Assembly: GCF_900117415.1 (NCBI RefSeq)
Contig: NZ_FPEI01000004.1
Location: 930,001-994,000 of the forward strand
Reading direction: 5' to 3'
Length of the DNA stretch: 64,000 bases
Origin: Hyphomicrobium sp. CS1BSMeth3
Lineage (GTDB): Bacteria; Pseudomonadota; Alphaproteobacteria; Rhizobiales; Hyphomicrobiaceae
In this document: positions 58,279 to 64,000 of the stretch, piece after piece
Numbering within the stretch: the first letter of the stretch is position 1
How the letters are laid out: each line of letters starts with the position of its first letter
Notes under the pieces: generated by a model
What the model was told of the DNA's origin: nothing
What the model saw: the letters and a program-made list of their open reading frames with translations, nothing else
Databases searched by the model: none
Position numbers and translations under genes: made by a program

Positions 58279-60774
58279 TCACTTCGCCTTGACGGTGAAC
58301 TCGATGCGACGGTTACGGGCCATGCCCTCCCGCGTATCGTTCGGAGCAACCGGACGCGATGCGCCATAACCGATCGCCTTCATGCGCTCGGCCGGCACGC
58401 CCCTCTGAGCCAGATAGTCGGCGACCGCCTGCGCACGCCGCTCCGAGAGGGGCTGATTGCGTTCGTCGATGCCCTCCGCGTCGGTGTGGCCCTCGATTTC
58501 GATCGTGACATCAGGGCAAGCCTGCGCCGTTTGCGCGAGCCTGCGCAGTGTCGGCAGGCTGCGCCGATCGAGCTCCGCGCTCGCACGCGCAAACTGGATC
58601 ACGCCTTCGCTGGAGGCCGTGCGCAGGGCCTTCTGACAGGCCTCGGCCTCCGCATCCTTGCGCGCCTGCTCTTCCGAGACCTTTCGCGTCTCGGCATCGC
58701 GGACTTTCCGCGCGGCCTCTTCCTCGGCACGCTGCTTGGCGTCGCTTTCGGCACGCTGGCGGGCTGCAGCCTCGGCCGCGCGGCGCGCTTCCTCCGCCGC
58801 CCGCTGACGCGCCTCGTCCTCGGCGCGCTGCTTGGTCTCCGCTTCGGCGCGCACACGAGCCTGCGCCGCTTCGGCCGCACGCCGTGCTTCATCCGCGGCG
58901 CGCTGGCGGGCTTCGTCCTCGGTCCGCCGCTTGTTCTCCGCTTCGGCGGCCGCGCGCTTCTTCGCGGATTCTTCCGCCGTGCGCCGCGCCAGCTCCTCGG
59001 CGGCGATCACCGCATCGGAACGCACGACGACGACATCGCGGGCCGTATAGCCTTCGGGGACATCGCGCCCGAGTGCATCGCGAATGGCCGCCTGCGCCGC
59101 GACATCGCGCGCCTCGCCTTCGAGACGCAGCGTCTGCTCGGCGATCTCTGCCCGTCCCAGTCTGAGGCGCGCCAACTGCGTCAGCCCGGCGAGCGCGGTG
59201 CGCGTCCACTTCTCGGAGGCCGCATCGACGATCTGCATCCGGTCGACGACATTGCGGCCATCGAAGAGGCGAGCCGCGGTCGACATCAACTGATCGCGCA
59301 CGGCCGCGCCCGGTACCTGCCCCTCGAGAACGACATCGCCTTGGGCGCCGGCTTGCGCCGACCAGCGCAGCGCGGGCTCCGCGGGTGTCTTGCTCGCGAG
59401 CCGAACCTCTGCATCGCAGTCGCGCCCGGCCGCCGATTGAATTTCACCCGGCAGGCTCCGCGCCGCGTCGGCTTCGGCCGTACCCTCGACGAGCATCCGC
59501 CGATTGGTGAGATCGAGCCGCCCATTGCCGAGCTTTGCCAGTGCCGCAATGCCGATGTCGAGGCACCGCTGCCAGCCCGGCGCCGCCCCCGTCCCGAGCT
59601 CGAGCTGATCCACGACCCGCACACCCGAGAGGCGTGCCTGCGCGAGCCCGAGCAGCGCCGCGCGGGCTGCCTCGCTCGGGGCATAGCCTCTGAGCGTCAC
59701 GGCGCCTCCCTCGATGGACAAGGACGTCCGATAGGGGCTGACCGGCTTGATCGTCGGCTCGCGGAAGGTGATCCGCTCCGCCAGGCGATAGGCGGCGGGA
59801 ATGCCCTCTTTGAGCTTGGCGCGCACCTCTTCAGCAGTCGCCTCGCGGATGGCCACGCCGTTGAGCGTGATCGTCTGATCGCGCAGCTCGGCTGTGCCCT
59901 CTTCGAGCTGCAGGAGCTCCCGGAGCACGACCTGCGCCGCCGCCGCCCATCCATCCGGCTCGCCGCGCGCCGGCATCATGCCATCCGTCAGGCGTACCTG
60001 CGGCGAGAGCTGCCGGAGCGCCGCCAGGAGATCTCCACGCGCCTGATCGCTCGGCACGGCGCCGCGCACATCGAGCTGGCCGTCGGCGAGGCGCGCGGTC
60101 AACACATAGGGCGCCACGATCGGCGGCTCGACCCGATCGGCCTTGAGGCTGATGCCCGGCGGCAGGCCGGTCGCCAGTGAGCTCTTCAACGTGCGGTACG
60201 TGCCTGCGTCGACCGCCTCGCCGGTCACCGTCAGCTCGGTGCCTTCCAGGCGGATGGTTCCTGCTTTCAGAAGTGCGAGCTGCTTGAGCGCGAACCCGAC
60301 GCCGCCGAGCCAGATATCCAGCGCGGGAGCGCCACGCGCGAGCGTCAACCGGTCGACGATCTCGTTGCTCGGGTAGGTCGCGCGCGCAATGCCGATGATT
60401 TCGCGGCGCGTCTTCTCGTTCGGCACGAGGCCGGTGAGGCGCACGCGGCCTTCGCGTTTGGTGGCGGACCAGTCGTAGCGCTCGACGGCGTCGATGAGGC
60501 GCGCATCATTGCGCACGATCCGCACGCCAAACGTCCGCGCCACGCCATCCGCCGCGCGGGCCGGCTCTGCTTCCTCGGCGGCGAGACCCGTGAGTATGGC
60601 GTCGCGTCCATCGAATGTTGCGTTCGCCCATCCAAGTCCGGCCGCATCGAGCGTCTGCCGGGCGCGATCGCTCAGATCCTTCTCGATGCGCCCGCGCTCG
60701 CCGATCACGGCTACGCCCGCGAGCAGAAGAATTGGGATGATCCCGAGAAGCCAGCGTAACGGATTACACTTCAT
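58279..60774 (-). CDS. OmpA family protein with BON-like repeats and a coiled coil
   Basis: This 831-residue envelope protein starts with an N-terminal hydrophobic segment (NPLRWLLGIIPILLLAGVAV). The next ~450 residues contain several BON-like repeats recognisable by ...LKSSLATGLPPG..., ...RGAVPSDQARGDLLAAL... and similar. A highly charged coiled coil follows (residues ~600-700, EARQRAADEARRAAEAAQAR). It ends with an OmpA C-terminal peptidoglycan-binding domain: EIEGHTDAEGIDERNQPLSE and ARNRRIEFTVKAK. The frame opens at 60918, but ATG 60774 precedes the hydrophobic segment. First gene of the four-gene cluster. Confidence 0.92.
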   Translation of the reverse strand: MKCNPLRWLLGIIPILLLAGVAVIGERGRIEKDLSDRARQTLDAAGLGWANATFDGRDAILTGLAAEEAEPARAADGVARTFGVRIVRNDARLIDAVERYDWSATKREGRVRLTGLVPNEKTRREIIGIARATYPSNEIVDRLTLARGAPALDIWLGGVGFALKQLALLKAGTIRLEGTELTVTGEAVDAGTYRTLKSSLATGLPPGISLKADRVEPPIVAPYVLTARLADGQLDVRGAVPSDQARGDLLAALRQLSPQVRLTDGMMPARGEPDGWAAAAQVVLRELLQLEEGTAELRDQTITLNGVAIREATAEEVRAKLKEGIPAAYRLAERITFREPTIKPVSPYRTSLSIEGGAVTLRGYAPSEAARAALLGLAQARLSGVRVVDQLELGTGAAPGWQRCLDIGIAALAKLGNGRLDLTNRRMLVEGTAEADAARSLPGEIQSAAGRDCDAEVRLASKTPAEPALRWSAQAGAQGDVVLEGQVPGAAVRDQLMSTAARLFDGRNVVDRMQIVDAASEKWTRTALAGLTQLARLRLGRAEIAEQTLRLEGEARDVAAQAAIRDALGRDVPEGYTARDVVVVRSDAVIAAEELARRTAEESAKKRAAAEAENKRRTEDEARQRAADEARRAAEAAQARVRAEAETKQRAEDEARQRAAEEARRAAEAAARQRAESDAKQRAEEEAARKVRDAETRKVSEEQARKDAEAEACQKALRTASSEGVIQFARASAELDRRSLPTLRRLAQTAQACPDVTIEIEGHTDAEGIDERNQPLSERRAQAVADYLAQRGVPAERMKAIGYGASRPVAPNDTREGMARNRRIEFTVKAK

Positions 60775-60983
60775 ACCGACCCCACTCCGAGCACCAGCGC
60801 CGCATCGGGCGCTTGTCCCGCCCCTGCGCGTCGATAGCTCCCCTTTGCCGGCCTTTCGTCCGATGGGCCCCCGCACACGTGTTGCAGGCGCCCGCCCGTG
60901 CTCCCTGCCGCGCCCCATTCCGTCGCGCAGCCTTGAGCCTTCGAGCGAGCCCGACCCCCGTCGTAAGCCTCGTTTTGCCGGCC

Positions 60984-61012
60984 ACTATAGACAAGGCATA
61001 CGCGCTTTCCAA
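60984..61012 (-). promoter_or_regulatory. Candidate sigma-70 promoter of the OmpA/caspase cluster
   Basis: On the minus strand TTGGAA (61007-61012) is followed after exactly 17 bp by TATAGT (60984-60989). Transcription would start near 60977, giving a leader of about 200 nt before the ATG at 60774. Confidence 0.45.
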
Positions 61013-61166
61013 GACAGACAGGAGGTCAATCTCGAACAGGGGTAAAGCCTGAACAAGACGGAATTTCAGTCATTTGGAGCCTAAAGCAGCGGCCTTGTAT
61101 TCCGCCTCACGTCGATGCGGGCGGGGAGCGAACGGCAAGTCCAAAGCTGCTCTAGAACCATCAAGT

Positions 61167-61244
61167 CTAAAGCGTCTTTGGACCTCGAATGCGACATTGA
61201 GCCCGACCCGAACCGAGGGTCGCATTCGAGGTCCGACGCTTTAG
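61167..61244. repeat. Family B palindromic repeat, copy 2
   Basis: This is an intact 78-bp palindrome with outer arms CTAAAGC/GCTTTAG and inner arms ACCTCGAATGCGAC/GTCGCATTCGAGGT. Compared with copy 1 (14782), the outer arms differ at the same position on both sides (G-C pairs replaced by A-T pairs), so pairing is kept. It lies in the divergent promoter space 142 bp before leuD. Confidence 0.88.
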
Positions 61245-61385
61245 GCGCCTACCCGTTGGGCGTTGGCGGTCGGCCGCTCGGAGGCGTCAGCCCTTCGCCT
61301 GCCGCGCGTTGACGCAGCCCCGCACGCACGCTATCGACGATGCAGCCGAAGACGAGCCGCAATTCCTGGAGCAGCGGGCCTTTCC

Positions 61386-61997
61386 ATGGACAAATTCACG
61401 CAACTGACCGGCGTCGCCGCCCCGATGCCGGAGATCAATATCGACACCGACCGGATCATTCCGAAGAATTACCTGAAGACCATCAAGCGGACCGGTCTCG
61501 GCACGGCGGCGTTCGCCGAGGTGCGCTATGACGAAAACGGCAAGGAAAACCCGGATTTCGTTCTCAACAAGCCCGCCTATCGCAAGGCGCAGATCCTCGT
61601 CACGGGCGAGAACTTCGGCTGCGGCTCGAGCCGCGAGCACGCTCCGTGGGCGCTGCTCGACTTCGGCATCCGCTGCGTCATCTCGCCGTCATTCGCCGAC
61701 ATCTTCTACAACAACTGCTTCAAGAACGGCATTCTGCCCATCAAGCTGCCGCAGGAGGATGTCGACAAGCTGATGGACGACGCCGGGCGCGGCGCGAATG
61801 CAGTCATCACCGTCGACCTTGAGAAGCAGGAGATCCGCGGCCCCGATGGCGGCGTGGTCAAGTTCGACATCGATCCCTTCCGCAAGCATTGCCTGCTGAA
61901 CGGCCTCGACGACATCGGCCTGACGCTTCAGCACGAGAAGCAGATCAGCGACTACGAGAGCCGCCAGAACGCCGACAAGCCCTGGCTCGCAGCTTAG
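61386..61997 (+). CDS. leuD: 3-isopropylmalate dehydratase small subunit
   Basis: This 203-residue subunit acts with LeuC to isomerise 2- to 3-isopropylmalate in leucine synthesis. Signatures are [37 protein letters not shown] (substrate recognition) and [20 protein letters not shown]. Length is normal. The frame extends upstream, but [13 protein letters not shown] is the family start. leuC is not adjacent in the window, so leuD is separated from its partner here, as in other alphaproteobacteria. It converges on the outer-membrane protein gene. Confidence 0.96.
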   Translation: MDKFTQLTGVAAPMPEINIDTDRIIPKNYLKTIKRTGLGTAAFAEVRYDENGKENPDFVLNKPAYRKAQILVTGENFGCGSSREHAPWALLDFGIRCVISPSFADIFYNNCFKNGILPIKLPQEDVDKLMDDAGRGANAVITVDLEKQEIRGPDGGVVKFDIDPFRKHCLLNGLDDIGLTLQHEKQISDYESRQNADKPWLAA

Positions 61998-62032
61998 TTT
62001 TCTGATTGCTGCGGCCTGCCGAGGGGAGAGGA

Positions 62033-62050
62033 GGGCCGGCTGTCCGGCCC
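62033..62050. terminator. Hairpin between leuD and the convergent outer-membrane protein gene
   Basis: GGGCCGG-CTGT-CCGGCCC is a perfect 7-bp stem in the 60-bp gap between two convergent genes. It has no T run on either side, so it may be a rho-dependent or bidirectional stop rather than an intrinsic terminator. Confidence 0.4.
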
Positions 62051-62057
62051 CCTAAAC

Positions 62058-62840
62058 TCAAAACTTGTAGTTCAATCCAAGTCGCGCGATCTGGGTTGTC
62101 AGGTCGACCGAATGCGCGAAGGGAATTGGCTGGCCACCGCCATCCCACGGCGTATCGGGATAGGTCGTGGTGCGAAACGAGCCCAGATCCGCGTACAGAT
62201 ACTCGGCTTTGATCGTCCAATTGCGATCCAAAGCGAATTCGGCTCCCGCGCCTACCGTCCAGCCTATCCGATGACTCGTTTCAGACGCATCATCGTTTGT
62301 CGGCAAAGATGCAAGCACCGTCGTTTGATTGAACGACACCTTCGAGTATGCGAGGCCGCCCGTGACGTAGAGCAGTCCGCCGCCCGCGGCGTACCCGAGC
62401 CGCGCGCGCAGCGTTGCGAGATTGTTCGCTTTGACGGTGGTCTCGGTGGTAAAATTGGAAGCGGCGCTCGGCAGCATTTGCGTGCTGGATGCCTGCCCTT
62501 TGAAGCCAAGCCGTCCGATATCTATCTCAGCGCCAAGCAGAAGGTTGCCGAATTGGACGCTGTATCCGGCTTGTCCCCCAATACTTAGCTCTCGATGCCT
62601 CCACCTTATGCTGCCAGCGGCGTTTATTGCCTCTGCGTCCGCAGGATAAAAATATGGAGGATTGCCGTCACCGATGGGCGTTCGAAGAGATTTGCGAACG
62701 TCGCTCCAAGCGGCTCCTAGATTGGGACCAACATAGAAGCCCGACCAATCGCGCTCGGCGGCCGATGCTTGAATTGATGTTGCGCCCCACACGCCCGCAG
62801 CGAGTGTCGCCGCGAACAGCACTGCTGCCGCTTTCGTCAT
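62058..62840 (-). CDS. Outer-membrane beta-barrel protein (Omp25/porin-like)
   Basis: This 260-residue protein has a signal peptide (MTKAAAVLFAATLAAGVWGA, cleavage near ASAAE), then DWSGFYVGPNLGAAWSD, the pattern of the Omp25/Omp31-like surface proteins of Hyphomicrobiales. Alternating hydrophobic residues and GYAAGGGLLYVTGGLAYS, ending TQIARLGLNYKF with a C-terminal Phe, fit an eight-stranded barrel. Function is structural or adhesive; not more specific. It is transcribed toward leuD, with 60 bp between the stops. Confidence 0.9.
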   Translation of the reverse strand: MTKAAAVLFAATLAAGVWGATSIQASAAERDWSGFYVGPNLGAAWSDVRKSLRTPIGDGNPPYFYPADAEAINAAGSIRWRHRELSIGGQAGYSVQFGNLLLGAEIDIGRLGFKGQASSTQMLPSAASNFTTETTVKANNLATLRARLGYAAGGGLLYVTGGLAYSKVSFNQTTVLASLPTNDDASETSHRIGWTVGAGAEFALDRNWTIKAEYLYADLGSFRTTTYPDTPWDGGGQPIPFAHSVDLTTQIARLGLNYKF

Positions 62841-62999
62841 CGTCCCCCCGTATCACAACAGGGAAAGGACCCACTCTCCCCGAAGAACCCGCGGGGGCAT
62901 GGGTTAAACGCCTGATTCGCTCCACGCGGAATTCGATGGGAGCAGCGCGAGTGAATGCACGTTACTTGAAAGGCACACTACGAAGCTGGCGCGGGTGCG

Positions 63000-63530
63000 T
63001 CAGTTGCCAAGCCCCTTCAGCCCCTCGGCGAAGCCCTTGAGCGAGACCGGGATGCCGATGCCGGCCTCCTCGGTCTGGTAGATGATGAAGACCGCCGACT
63101 GCCCCTTCGACAGCCGCTCGATCAGCGTCGCGTCGGCGACGACCTGCGCATAGCAGGCGAAGTTGTGACAGCGTAGGAACGGCGCGCTGCCCACATCCTG
63201 ACCATCGACCTTGAGGCCCAGCCCCGGCGGCAGCAGCACGCCGAGCGGCGAGAAGACGCGCAGCACCTGCTGGCCATTCGAGAAGCGCTGGAAATACACG
63301 GTGAGGCCGACGTTGTTGCGGTCCTCGGCGGCAACGCTCTGCACGAGCGCGCACGTCTCGTTCTTGGCCCCCGGCGGCGGCGGGCGGCACACGATCTGCC
63401 AGTCACCGTGCTGCGCCTTGACGGTGCCATCCTGCCCCGGCCCGAGTTGTGCCTGCGCCGCAAATGCGCCGGCAAGCAGCATCAGTGCAGCGGCCACGAG
63501 CCGACAGCTCAGTTCACGCCATTCCTTCAC
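63000..63530 (-). CDS. Invasion associated locus B (IalB) family protein
   Basis: This 176-residue secreted protein has a signal peptide (RLVAAALMLLAGAFAAQAQL, starting from GTG 63530) and the family layout: HGDWQIVCRPPP, then KNETCALVQSVAAED, LLPPGLGLKVDGQDV, and FLRCHNFACYAQVVAD with paired cysteines. The frame runs on upstream without a signal peptide; GTG 63530 follows GAGGGGACC and is used. IalB-like proteins are envelope proteins with unclear molecular roles. It is divergent from the alcohol dehydrogenase gene. Confidence 0.88.
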   Translation of the reverse strand: MKEWRELSCRLVAAALMLLAGAFAAQAQLGPGQDGTVKAQHGDWQIVCRPPPPGAKNETCALVQSVAAEDRNNVGLTVYFQRFSNGQQVLRVFSPLGVLLPPGLGLKVDGQDVGSAPFLRCHNFACYAQVVADATLIERLSKGQSAVFIIYQTEEAGIGIPVSLKGFAEGLKGLGN

Positions 63531-63749
63531 GCGATGGGTCCCCTCTACGTTCGGCGCTGCTCTGAGCGGTGAATCCGGCCGAAGTGCGACCAGCCCCAGG
63601 GCCGTGCGCCAGATGCCGGGGCCTTTCGATCCCTCGCGAAGGCTGTAATACTTGAAATGAATCATCCCCGCTGAACGGCCGGCAGCATAAGCACGCGTGG
63701 CCGGTCCGTACAACCGCACGCCAACAGGACTGGTGAAGGATCGCAAGCC

Positions 63750-64000
63750 ATGAAAACACGCGCCGCCGTCGCTTTCGAGAAGGGCAAGCCCCTCGAGATC
63801 GTCGAGGTCGACCTCGAAGGCCCCAAGGCGGGCGAAGTGCTCGTCGAGGTGAAAGCCACCGGCATCTGCCACACCGACGAGTTCACCCTGTCCGGCGCCG
63901 ATCCCGAGGGTCTCTTCCCGGCAATCCTCGGCCATGAAGGCGCGGGCGTGGTGGTCGATGTCGGCCCCGGCGTCACGAGCGTCGCCAAGGGTGACCACGT
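63750..64000 (+). CDS. Class III alcohol dehydrogenase / S-(hydroxymethyl)glutathione dehydrogenase, N-terminal part
   Basis: The first 83 codons of a zinc alcohol dehydrogenase are present; the gene continues beyond the window. Visible are [20 protein letters not shown], the catalytic-zinc Cys in [13 protein letters not shown], and the conserved Glu/His in [19 protein letters not shown]. The start resembles the class III (formaldehyde-detoxifying, glutathione-dependent) group rather than ordinary ethanol dehydrogenases. The start ATG follows AAGGATCGC. Subgroup assignment needs the rest of the gene. Confidence 0.85.
   Translation, partial: MKTRAAVAFEKGKPLEIVEVDLEGPKAGEVLVEVKATGICHTDEFTLSGADPEGLFPAILGHEGAGVVVDVGPGVTSVAKGDH

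Larger units (their letters stand above)
60775..61385. other. Divergent region between the OmpA cluster and leuD
   Basis: The 611 bp have no credible gene. They contain the candidate promoter at 60984-61012 for the OmpA cluster, a family B repeat at 61167-61244, and a GC-rich stretch from about 60800 to 60960 without recognisable features. The leuD side carries GGAGCAGCGGGCC near its start but no clear promoter. Confidence 0.55.

Noticed and set aside
58690-58990. Repetitive GCGC-rich stretch as a tandem repeat element
   Set aside because: It encodes the EARQRAADEARR-type coiled coil of the OmpA protein, so the repetition is explained by coding.

Overview
The window reads as GC-rich chromosomal DNA of an alphaproteobacterium, most probably from the order Hyphomicrobiales (Rhizobiales); the genus cannot be fixed by eye. 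The evidence is a set of alphaproteobacterial gene orders and forms: dapF-mtaB-ftsY followed by YciB/IspZ-type membrane proteins, rpsB-tsf with a C-terminally extended ribosomal protein S2, carB next to greA, an adrenodoxin-type ferredoxin beside a thioredoxin-reductase-like ferredoxin reductase, an IalB-like secreted protein, and DUF1178, DUF1007 and SRAP proteins.

Layout. 1-4.2 kb is accessory: the end of a polyamine-type ABC transporter, a gene-poor stretch with small ORFs, and a large serine recombinase whose reading frame ends inside tRNA-Ala(GGC), so a mobile element is or was integrated at that tRNA. 4.4-13.4 kb holds the ferredoxin/reductase pair, an MFS transporter, a polysaccharide deacetylase, a copper amine oxidase, AMP nucleosidase, tRNA-Ser(UGA) and DUF1178. 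13.7-27.5 kb is housekeeping: asd, marR, two YciB paralogues, ftsY, mtaB, dapF, a methyltransferase, proC, regulators, tsf and rpsB. 27.6-33.5 kb carries acyl-CoA metabolism (prpE, an acyl-CoA dehydrogenase and an alpha-methylacyl-CoA racemase). 33.7-45 kb has a hybrid histidine kinase, a nickel/cobalt-type exporter pair with a very His-rich loop, two RidA proteins with a thioesterase, TrkH, and a TRAP-TAXI transporter. 45-54.6 kb has greA, carB, a VOC protein, a gamma-glutamylcyclotransferase-like protein, an HD hydrolase, an amidase/M20 peptidase pair and SRAP. 54.9-60.8 kb is a four-gene minus-strand cluster: an OmpA protein with BON-like repeats and a coiled coil, a 33-residue membrane peptide, a membrane-anchored protein with three helix-hairpin-helix-type domains, and a secreted caspase-fold protein. 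The window ends with leuD, an outer-membrane barrel, an IalB-like protein and the start of a class III alcohol dehydrogenase.

The most unusual feature is that the helix-hairpin-helix domain repeated in the 56.6-58.1 kb protein recurs as the C-terminal extension of ribosomal protein S2. The window also holds at least six families of structured intergenic repeats, labelled A to F. Several of them fill gaps between convergent genes, and family A shows compensatory base changes in its stems. Starts were adjusted from the longest ORF where a Shine-Dalgarno-like sequence, signal peptide or family length supported it.
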